The position numbers and the translations under genes were made by a program. Under the pieces are notes generated by a model, which saw only the letters and a list, made by a program, of their open reading frames with translations, was not told the origin of the DNA and searched no databases. This document shows, one piece after another, positions 54,248 to 60,472 of a DNA stretch of 60,472 bases. Every line of letters begins with the position of its first letter. Positions within the stretch are counted from its first letter, which is position 1. Origin of the DNA: Caulobacteraceae bacterium (GTDB taxonomy: Bacteria > Pseudomonadota > Alphaproteobacteria > Caulobacterales > Caulobacteraceae); assembly GCA_947478785.1 (NCBI GenBank), contig CANJXI010000015.1, positions 1 to 60,472 on the forward strand, in the 5' to 3' direction.

Positions 54248-54898
54248 TTATGCGAACGCCAGCCGGCGGCGTTGACGCAGGGCCGCGCCCGTGAGAGCGA
54301 AACCGCCGATCATCAGGGCCCAGCTTGCCGGTTCCGGCACGGCTGAGAAGCCGGTGGTCGAATAAGCGATCGAGTTCGGCGCGTGGTCTTCCGGCGCGCC
54401 GAAGATCGGCAGCAGGCCGCTGGGGGTCGCCGTGTCGAGCGGCGGGTCCTCGACGCTGTCGGAACTGTTGATGAGCGCATGCAGCACCCATTGGTCGAAC
54501 ACCAGCCCGGCGGTGAGGGACTGGGTGTTCGTGCCGATATGCACATAGCTGACACCGACGCCGTTTTCCGCCAGGCTGAACACGGTCGCGCCATTGTTCA
54601 GCAGGTTCAGCGTGTAGTCGATGTTGCGGCTGGCGGACTCGTTCACCCCGATGGCGAACAGCGGGAAGATGCCGTCGTCGTTCAGCGCCTTCCATGCGCC
54701 CGCGCCTTCGGCCGAGAGCGTGTAGGTGAAGTCGTCGCCGACCAGCATGCTGGTCGCGGTCATGTCATCGCTGCCAGGCTGCAGCGTGGCCACGCCGCCG
54801 CCGCTGTAGAGGACGTCGAAATTATAGCTCGCGGCGTGCGCGGCGCTAACCGAGACCAGGGACGCGGCGATCGCGCCCAGCAGCCATTGCGTCTTCAT
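54248..54898 (-). CDS. PEPxxWA-CTERM sorted exported protein
   Basis: This 216-residue protein has a signal peptide (after VSAAHA, residue 22), a mature part rich in Ser/Thr/Asn with no recognised enzyme motif, and a C-terminal sorting tail VPEPASWALMIGGFALTGAA then LRQRRR. The tail matches the PEPxxWA-CTERM pattern processed by an exosortase/EpsH-type enzyme. The protein is expected at the cell surface or in exopolysaccharide. No exosortase is in the window. It is a single-gene unit. Confidence 0.88.
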   Translation of the reverse strand: MKTQWLLGAIAASLVSVSAAHAASYNFDVLYSGGGVATLQPGSDDMTATSMLVGDDFTYTLSAEGAGAWKALNDDGIFPLFAIGVNESASRNIDYTLNLLNNGATVFSLAENGVGVSYVHIGTNTQSLTAGLVFDQWVLHALINSSDSVEDPPLDTATPSGLLPIFGAPEDHAPNSIAYSTTGFSAVPEPASWALMIGGFALTGAALRQRRRLAFA

Positions 54899-55015
54899 TC
54901 GTTTCACCCCATCAGCGTCTCGGGCGAACAGGGTCCGCCCAACCTGCCGACGACGGTCAGGCAACTTTCACTGTCGCGCAACGGTGTTCACCTAGGGGGC
55001 GAGTGCCCGCCCGCC

Positions 55016-56071
55016 CTACCGCAGGCTGGCGTTGATCTTTTCCAGCGCCGCGACGCTCGGTGACAGCTCGGCCGCGTTGAGTTCGTTGAGCGGGGTGTCC
55101 ACCGTGTCCAGGCCGTCGTGCAGGTCGCGCGCGTCGGGGTCGATATAGAGCAGGCCCGTCACCACCTGGCCCCGCCCGCCGCGGGCCTGCAGATAGCCCA
55201 GCGCCTGGGCCCGGTTGTTGGGGTTGTAGAGCTCGGCCAGCTTGTGCAGCGAGAGCACCGAGCCGTCGTGCTGCTGAACCTTCACCGTGGAGCCCGGCGC
55301 GTAGTCGGCGCGGATCGGTTCGCGGGGCGTGATGAAATCCATCCGGTTCACCGCCTCGTTGTGCTCGCGCACATAGTCGAAGCTCTTGGTGGAGCCGTTG
55401 TGGTTGTTGAACTGCACGCAGGGGCTGATGCAGTCGATGAAGGCCGCGCCCTTGTGCGCCAGCCCCGCCTTGATCAGCGGGGTCAGCTGTTCCTTGTCGC
55501 CCGAGAACGAGCGGGCCACGTAGGTGGCGCCAAGCTGAAGCGCCATGCCCACCAGGTCGATGCCCGCGTCGTGGTTGACCACGCCGCGTTTGGACTTCGA
55601 GCCCTTGTCGGAGGTGGCGGAGAACTGGCCCTTGGTCAGGCCGTACACTCCGTTGTTCTCGACGATATAGAGCATGTTCACGCCGCGCCGGATGGCGTGG
55701 GCGAACTGGCCAAGGCCGATGGAGGCCGAATCCCCGTCGCCGGAAACGCCCAGGTAGATCAGGTCCTTGTTGGCGAGGTTCGCGCCCGTGAGCACGCTGG
55801 GCATCCGTCCGTGCACGGTGTTGAAGCCGTGCGAATTGCCCAGGAAATAGTCCGGCGTCTTTGAGGAGCAGCCGATCCCCGACAGCTTGGCGATCCGGTG
55901 CGGCGGCAGCTCCAGCTCGTAGCAGGCCTGGATGATCGCCGCCGAGATCGAGTCGTGGCCGCAGCCGGCGCAGAGCGTCGAGACCGAGCCCTCATAGTCG
56001 CGGCGCGTATAGCCCAGGCTGTTGGCCGCCAGCTTGGGGTGATGCAGCTGGGGCTTCAGGATATAGGTCAT
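55016..56071 (-). CDS. korB: 2-oxoacid:ferredoxin oxidoreductase, beta subunit
   Basis: KorB carries thiamine diphosphate and one 4Fe-4S cluster in the enzyme that decarboxylates a 2-oxo acid with ferredoxin as acceptor. The 351-residue protein has the Cys motif TLCAGCGHDSIS, the ThDP-binding GVSGDGDSASIGLGQFAHAI then VENNGVYGLTKGQ, and the later Cys in DCISPCVQFNN. Its ATG overlaps korA by 4 bp. The 2-oxoglutarate assignment is by size and family; other 2-oxo acids are possible. Confidence 0.9.
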   Translation of the reverse strand: MTYILKPQLHHPKLAANSLGYTRRDYEGSVSTLCAGCGHDSISAAIIQACYELELPPHRIAKLSGIGCSSKTPDYFLGNSHGFNTVHGRMPSVLTGANLANKDLIYLGVSGDGDSASIGLGQFAHAIRRGVNMLYIVENNGVYGLTKGQFSATSDKGSKSKRGVVNHDAGIDLVGMALQLGATYVARSFSGDKEQLTPLIKAGLAHKGAAFIDCISPCVQFNNHNGSTKSFDYVREHNEAVNRMDFITPREPIRADYAPGSTVKVQQHDGSVLSLHKLAELYNPNNRAQALGYLQARGGRGQVVTGLLYIDPDARDLHDGLDTVDTPLNELNAAELSPSVAALEKINASLR

Positions 56072-57921
56072 TCCGCGGCCTCGCTCTGGCCCAGGGCCAT
56101 CAACTGGGCGATCTCGCCTGCGATGAAGCGGGCGGTGATCGGGGTCCCGTCGTAGTGCAGCACGGGCACCAGCTTGCCCGGGTCGATCTCGCCCTCGTTG
56201 ACCAGCATGGAGCGTAGCTGGCCGTCGCGATTCTGCTCGATCACGAACACCCGGTCGTGGGCGGCGATGAACTCGTCGACCTCCTGGGCGAACGGGAAGC
56301 CCCGCACGCGCAGCGCGTCCAGGTGGCGGCCGTCCGCTTCCAGCAGCTCCAGCGCCTCGTGCATGGCCGGCGTCGTGGAGCCGAAATAGATCACGCCCTG
56401 GCTGGTCTTGCGCTTGGCCAGGGTGACGACGGGGGCCGGTATCAGCGCCTTGGCGGTCTCGAACTTCCGCAGCAGGCGCTGCATGTTGTCCACATAGACC
56501 GCGCCCTCCTCGGAATAGCGGGCGTAGGGGTTGCGCGAGGTGCCGCGGGTGAAATAGCCGCCCTTGGTCGGATGGACGCCGGGATAGGTCCGGTACGGGA
56601 TGCCGTCGCCGTCAACGTCCAGGTAGCGGCCGAACTCGACGCCGGCCTCGAGCTGGTCGTGGGTCAGCACCTTGCCCCGGTCGAGCTGGCGCTTGTCGTC
56701 CCAGGCGAAGGGCTTGGTCAGCCACTCGTTCATGCCGATGTCCAGGTCCAGCATGACGAAGACCGTGGTCTGCAGCCGGTCGGCCAGATCGAAGGCCTGG
56801 GCTCCCATCTCGAAGCATTCGCCGGGATCGGCCGGCAGCAGCAGCGGATGCTTGGTGTCGCCGTGGCCGGCGTAGGCCGCTCCGATCAGGTCGGCCTGCT
56901 GGGTCCGCGTGGGCATGCCCGTGGAGGGCCCGCCCCGCTGCACGTCGAAGATCACCGCCGGGATTTCCGCGAAGTAGCTCAGGCCGATGAATTCGGTCAT
57001 CAGCGAGACGCCAGGCCCCGAGGTCGCCGTGAAGGCGCGGCAGCCGTTCCAGCCCGCGCCGACCACGATGCCGATCGAGGCGATCTCGTCCTCGGCCTGG
57101 ACGATGGCGTAGCGCGCCTTGCCGGTCTCCGGGTCGTTGCGCAGGTCTTCGCAATAGCCGCTGAAGGCCTCGGCCAGCGAGGTCGACGGCGTGATCGGGT
57201 ACCAGGCGCAGACCGTGGCGCCGCCGTAGACCGCGCCCAGCGCCGCGGCCGCGTTGCCCTCGACGAAGATCCGGTCGCCCACCTTGTCGGCCTTGCGCAC
57301 CTGCAGGCGCAGGGGCTGCAGGTTCTCGGTCACATAGTTCACGCCCAGGTGCAGGGCCTCGACATTGGCCGCGATCAGCTTGGCGCGGCCTTCGAACTGT
57401 TCAGCCAGAAGTTGCTCGATCACCGCCGGATCGATGCCCAGCAGCGCCGCCAGAGCACCCACATAGATGATGTTCTTGAACAGCTGCCGCTCGCGGGGCA
57501 GCTCGTAGCGGTCGTTGCACATCGCCGTCAGCGGCACGCCGAGGATGGTGATGTCCTCGCGCATCATGCTGTGCGGCAGCGGCTTGGTGGAATCGTGGAA
57601 CAGGTAGCCGCCGGGCTCGATCTCGGCCACGTCGCGGGCCCAGGTCTGCGGGTTCATGGCGACCATCAGGTCCACCCCGCCGCGTCTCCCCAGGTAACCG
57701 TCTTCCGTCACCCGCACCTCGAACCAGGTGGGCAGGCCCTGGATGTTGGACGGGAAGATGTTGCGCGCCGCCACCGGCACGCCCATCCGCAGGATCGACT
57801 TGGCGAACATGCCGTTGGCGCTGGCCGAGCCGGATCCGTTCACATTGGCGAACTTCACCACGAAGTCGTTGACCACCACGGGCCCGGACCGCGACGACGC
57901 CTCGGTTAGCGCGACTGACAT
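56068..57921 (-). CDS. korA: 2-oxoacid:ferredoxin oxidoreductase, fused gamma-alpha subunit
   Basis: The 617-residue protein joins an N-terminal gamma domain (FVVKFANVNGSGSASANGMF, residues about 14-190) to the alpha domain (YGGATVCAWYPITPSTSLAE, TATSGPGVSLMTEFIGLSYF, DVQRGGPSTGMPTRTQQADL). This is the standard fused layout of 2-oxoglutarate-type enzymes. The ATG at 57921 is chosen because the gamma domain begins right after it; its start overlaps the end of the upstream oxidoreductase by 16 bp, so all three genes form one operon. Confidence 0.9.
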   Translation of the reverse strand: MSVALTEASSRSGPVVVNDFVVKFANVNGSGSASANGMFAKSILRMGVPVAARNIFPSNIQGLPTWFEVRVTEDGYLGRRGGVDLMVAMNPQTWARDVAEIEPGGYLFHDSTKPLPHSMMREDITILGVPLTAMCNDRYELPRERQLFKNIIYVGALAALLGIDPAVIEQLLAEQFEGRAKLIAANVEALHLGVNYVTENLQPLRLQVRKADKVGDRIFVEGNAAAALGAVYGGATVCAWYPITPSTSLAEAFSGYCEDLRNDPETGKARYAIVQAEDEIASIGIVVGAGWNGCRAFTATSGPGVSLMTEFIGLSYFAEIPAVIFDVQRGGPSTGMPTRTQQADLIGAAYAGHGDTKHPLLLPADPGECFEMGAQAFDLADRLQTTVFVMLDLDIGMNEWLTKPFAWDDKRQLDRGKVLTHDQLEAGVEFGRYLDVDGDGIPYRTYPGVHPTKGGYFTRGTSRNPYARYSEEGAVYVDNMQRLLRKFETAKALIPAPVVTLAKRKTSQGVIYFGSTTPAMHEALELLEADGRHLDALRVRGFPFAQEVDEFIAAHDRVFVIEQNRDGQLRSMLVNEGEIDPGKLVPVLHYDGTPITARFIAGEIAQLMALGQSEAAE

Positions 57922-59756
57922 GCCGCCCCCGCATGGGTCATTTCCAGGGTGAAGCGCTGCATGTCCCAGGCGCCCGTGGGACAACGCTCGGCGCACAGGC
58001 CGCAGTGCAGGCAGACGTCCTCGTCCTTCACCATCACCCGGCCGGTGGCCAGCTTGCCGGAGACGTAAAGGTCCTGCTCCAGGTTCAGCGCCGGCTGCTT
58101 CAGCCGTTGCCGCAGGTCCGCCTCCTCGCTCTCGACCGTGAAGGTGATGCAGTCGACCGGGCAGATGTCGACGCAGGCGTCGCACTCGATGCACAGGTTG
58201 TCGGCGAACACCGTCTGGACGTCGCAGTTCAGGCAGCGCTCGGCTTCCTTGTAGCCGATGTCCCGGTCGAACCCGAGTTCGACCTCCATCTTCACGTCCT
58301 TCAGCGACACCGCCTTGTCGCGCTGCGGCACGCGGTATCGCCGGTCATTGGCGATGTCGTTGTCGTAGCTCCACTCGTGGATGCCCATCTTCTGGCTGAT
58401 GAGGGAGAATTCCGGCGGCGGGCGGACCGCAACGTCCTCGCCCTGGCAGAACTTGTCGATCGAGACGGCCGCGTCATGGCCGTGGGCGACCGCCCAGATG
58501 ATGTTCTTGGGCCCGAACGCCGCATCGCCGCCGAAGAACACGTTGGGAATCGAGGACTGCATGGTGATCGGGTTCACCTTGGGCATGTCCCATTCGTCGA
58601 ACTCGAGGCCCGTGTCGCGCTCCATCCAGGGGAAGGCGTTCTCCTGGCCCACGGCCACCAGCACGTCGTCGCACGCATAGTGCTCGTCAGGCTCGCCGGA
58701 GTTGACCAGCTTGCGGCGGCCCTTCTCGTCGATCTCGGCCTTGACCACCTCGAAGAGGACCCCGGTCAGCTTGCCGTTCTCGTGGGTGAATTCCTTGGGG
58801 ACGCGGAAGTTGAGGATCGGGATGTCCTCGTGGATCGCGTCTTCCTTCTCCCAGGGACTGGCCTTCATCTCCTCAAAGCCGGAGCGGACGATCACCTTGA
58901 CGTCCTCGCCGCCCAGCCGGCGCGAGGTGCGGCAGCAGTCCATGGCGGTGTTTCCGCCACCCAGCACGATCACCCGCTTGCCGATCTTGTCGATGTGCTC
59001 GAACGAGACCGAGGACAGCCAGTCGATGCCGATGTGGATGTTGGCGCGGGCCTCTTCGCGGCCCGGCAGGTCGAGGTCGCGGCCGCGCGGCGCGCCGGAG
59101 CCCACGAAGATCGCGTCATAGCCCTCGGCGAGCAGCGCCTTGAGGCTGTCGACCCGCTCGCCGAGCCTCAGCGCCATGCCCAGGCCCGTGATGTAGCCGA
59201 CCTCCTCGTCGATCACCTCTTCCGGCAGCCGGAAGCGCGGGATCTGGCTGCGGATCATGCCGCCGGCCTTGGCGTCGCCGTCGAAGATCGTGATCTCGTA
59301 ACCCAGGGGCGCAAGGTCACGCGCTACGGTCAGCGAGGCCGGGCCCGCGCCCACCATGGCGATCCGCTTGCCGTTCGACTGGGCGGCGGGACGCGGCAGC
59401 TGGTCGCGGATGTCGTCCTTGTTGTCGGCCGCGACCCGCTTCAGCCGGCAGATGGCCACCGGCTCGTCCTCGACGCGCCCCCGCCGGCAGGCGGGCTCGC
59501 AGGGACGGTCGCAGGTGCGCCCGAGTATCCCGGGGAACACGTTCGACTTCCAGTTGACCATATAGGCGTCGGAATAGCGGCCGTCTGCGATGAGGCGGAT
59601 GTATTCCGGCACGGGCGTGTGGGCCGGACAGGCCCACTGACAATCGACGACCTTATGAAAGTAGTCGGGGCCCCAGGTACTCGTGCGCTGCAAAACCTCT
59701 TCCTTCCCGCGACGCTCTACTCCCGGGCGGCGCGAGGCCTCTGATCGCAGAGTCAC
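57906..59756 (-). CDS. NAD(P)H-dependent GltD-like oxidoreductase with 4Fe-4S ferredoxin domains
   Basis: The 616-residue protein has an N-terminal Fe-S domain (Cys39, Cys43, then CDRPCEPAC at 82-90 and Cys103), a GltD-like FAD/NAD(P) unit (IAMVGAGPASLTVARDLAPL near 131; RVIVLGGGNTAMDCC later) and a C-terminal pair of 4Fe-4S clusters (CIECDACVDICPVDC; CLHCGLCAERCPTGAW). This layout suits electron transfer between NAD(P)H and ferredoxin. Being first in the operon with korA-korB, it probably recycles the ferredoxin used by that enzyme. The direction of electron flow is not known. Confidence 0.87.
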   Translation of the reverse strand: MTLRSEASRRPGVERRGKEEVLQRTSTWGPDYFHKVVDCQWACPAHTPVPEYIRLIADGRYSDAYMVNWKSNVFPGILGRTCDRPCEPACRRGRVEDEPVAICRLKRVAADNKDDIRDQLPRPAAQSNGKRIAMVGAGPASLTVARDLAPLGYEITIFDGDAKAGGMIRSQIPRFRLPEEVIDEEVGYITGLGMALRLGERVDSLKALLAEGYDAIFVGSGAPRGRDLDLPGREEARANIHIGIDWLSSVSFEHIDKIGKRVIVLGGGNTAMDCCRTSRRLGGEDVKVIVRSGFEEMKASPWEKEDAIHEDIPILNFRVPKEFTHENGKLTGVLFEVVKAEIDEKGRRKLVNSGEPDEHYACDDVLVAVGQENAFPWMERDTGLEFDEWDMPKVNPITMQSSIPNVFFGGDAAFGPKNIIWAVAHGHDAAVSIDKFCQGEDVAVRPPPEFSLISQKMGIHEWSYDNDIANDRRYRVPQRDKAVSLKDVKMEVELGFDRDIGYKEAERCLNCDVQTVFADNLCIECDACVDICPVDCITFTVESEEADLRQRLKQPALNLEQDLYVSGKLATGRVMVKDEDVCLHCGLCAERCPTGAWDMQRFTLEMTHAGAACQSR

Positions 59757-60001
59757 CCGACCGCCACGGCGCGGCGTGCCCCCCGTTTAGGCTCCGTTCG
59801 GCGGCGAGCCAACCGATTCCTGCTGGATGTTCGGTCATTTCTGGAGGTTGCGGGGTATTTCTGGCTGGAAATTGGGCCGATCCGATCCCGGACCAATTCA
59901 AGCGAACGTGAAATGTCCCGCGGCATTTGCCACGCGTGTGGCCAGAGATGAATGATACCTTAATCGAGGGAGCCCCGCGTCCCGGGGTTGGGAGAACTGC
60001 G

Positions 60002-60172
60002 ATGACCAGTCCGAGCGACGTCGTGCCCGCGTCAGAGGCCCCTCAGTTCAAAACCACAACGCGCGCCGACCGGCCGCACGAGGACGGTCCAGACAGCCAT
60101 CACCGCGAGATCAACGAACGCCGCGCCCGCGTCGAGAACCCCGAACTCCTGCGCCACCTGCGCGGGCTGTAG
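60002..60172 (+). CDS. Small hypothetical protein
   Basis: A 56-residue acidic/basic mixed protein with a charged, His- and Arg-rich second half (DSHHREINERRARVENPELL then RHLRGL). No membrane segment or known domain is seen. ATG 60002 has GGGAG eleven bases upstream; an ATG at 59948 is in frame and would give 74 residues. It is flanked by the divergent Kor operon and a REP pair. Function unknown. Confidence 0.5.
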   Translation: MTSPSDVVPASEAPQFKTTTRADRPHEDGPDSHHREINERRARVENPELLRHLRGL

Positions 60173-60197
60173 GACCTGACGGACATATCGATTTTTT

Positions 60198-60330
60198 GAT
60201 CGTCATCGCCCGGCTTGTCCGGGCGACCCATGAACACGGGTTACGCCGGACCGATCGCGGCGACGCCCATGCAACCTTGCGGCGCGGTTACCATGGATCC
60301 CCCGGACAAGCCCGGGGATGACGAACGATC
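60198..60330. repeat. Inverted REP-like pair (family C)
   Basis: The left arm GATCGTCATCGCCCGGCTTG TCCGGGCGACCCATG (60198-60232) and the right arm CCATGGATCCCCCGGACAAG CCCGGGGATGACGAACGATC (60291-60330) are inverted copies with a few changes, separated by about 58 bp. The pair is the same family as 17818-17945. Each arm carries its own palindrome. Confidence 0.75.
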
Positions 60331-60361
60331 AGTCGGAGCGGCGACCTTATACCAACCGCCC

Positions 60362-60472
60362 TTAAACGTCACCGCAGCAGGCCCATGTCCGTGCGCCGAG
60401 GGATTGGATGCGGTCTGGCTCGGCGATGAGGCGGTTCCAGGCGTCGCAGACGGCGTCGAGGATGGCGTCGTA
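60362..60472 (-). CDS. IS630-family transposase, C-terminal part (runs off the right edge)
   Basis: On the minus strand 36 codons run from the edge to TAA at 60362-60364. The residues, YDAILDAVCDAWNRLIAEPD then RIQSLGARTWACCGDV, match the C-terminus of IS630-family transposases. The catalytic domain lies outside the window. It is probably not the same copy as the element at the left edge. The 3' border of the element is not certain: no clean terminal repeat is visible between the family-C repeat and the stop codon. Confidence 0.8.
   Translation of the reverse strand, partial: YDAILDAVCDAWNRLIAEPDRIQSLGARTWACCGDV

Noticed and set aside
56068..58194. Extending korA upstream to a 708-codon frame
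   Set aside because: The extra residues read as out-of-frame 4Fe-4S gene sequence of the upstream oxidoreductase. The gamma domain begins at the ATG at 57921.

Overview
This is a GC-rich (roughly two-thirds G+C) chromosomal segment of an alphaproteobacterium, most probably of the order Caulobacterales. The evidence is the gene set and its order: C4-pathway 5-aminolevulinate synthase, a Mg-type HemB, MucR, HdaA, arginyl/leucyl transferase Bpt, CBP3-DUF177-plsX-fabH-ihfA-merR on one strand, a motB with no motA beside it, a PEPxxWA-CTERM protein, and GANTC (CcrM-type) sites. No species can be fixed from sequence reading alone. Both window ends lie inside IS630-family transposase genes. This is the usual look of a draft contig broken at insertion sequences, so nothing should be inferred about what lies beyond.

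Layout, left to right. 1-0.6 kb: IS630 fragment and tRNA-Glu. 0.6-8 kb: recJ, a VOC protein, an acyl-CoA dehydrogenase, glpX, hom and an aminotransferase. 8-12.4 kb: a lipoprotein divergent from a two-gene PHA unit (a small Lys-rich protein coupled to phaC), then a coupled PadR / DUF1700 / GIN-domain operon. 12.4-18.7 kb: a deazaflavin-type oxidoreductase, Tat-exported msrB, argC, rplM-rpsI, cytochrome P460, ctaA, DUF2842, tRNA-Pro, a MerR regulator and ihfA. 18.7-25.5 kb: fabH, plsX, DUF177, CBP3, bamE, the H+-pyrophosphatase hppA and a secreted protein. 25.6-31.2 kb: thiL, nusB, ribH, ribE, a reductase-only ribD, nrdR, glyA, and mucR. 31.2-40.4 kb: hemA, valine catabolism (isobutyryl-CoA dehydrogenase, HIBYL-CoA hydrolase, hydroxyisobutyrate dehydrogenase) with an exported methyltransferase inside it, hemB, a DUF559 nuclease gene between inverted repeats, an epoxide-hydrolase-like enzyme, a GNAT protein and a second beta-hydroxyacid dehydrogenase. 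40.4-51.3 kb: motB, bpt, an NHL propeller protein, an SDR, hdaA, ppk, ppx, a D-2-hydroxyacid dehydrogenase, an MscS channel and an ArsR repressor. 51.3-60.5 kb: a 509-bp gene-free stretch, rnd, purM, a PEPxxWA-CTERM protein, a 2-oxoacid:ferredoxin oxidoreductase cluster, a small protein, a repeat pair and the second IS630 fragment.

Most genes are housekeeping and form short same-strand operons with 1-20 bp overlaps. Themes that recur are heme and cytochrome assembly (hemA, hemB, ctaA, CBP3, P460), carbon and phosphate storage (phaC, ppk, ppx, hppA), branched-chain acid breakdown, and cell-cycle or nucleoid regulators (hdaA, mucR, ihfA).

The least ordinary items are: (1) a DUF559 nuclease gene flanked by 48/50-identical inverted repeats, one of which supplies the 3' end of the neighbouring hydrolase gene; (2) an unlisted 55-residue Lys/Ala/Pro-rich protein translationally coupled to PHA synthase; (3) four GANTC sites, two of them in a perfect dyad, in the leader of the IS630 transposase; (4) a ribD without its deaminase domain; and (5) a KorAB plus NADPH/4Fe-4S oxidoreductase module in an apparently aerobic organism.
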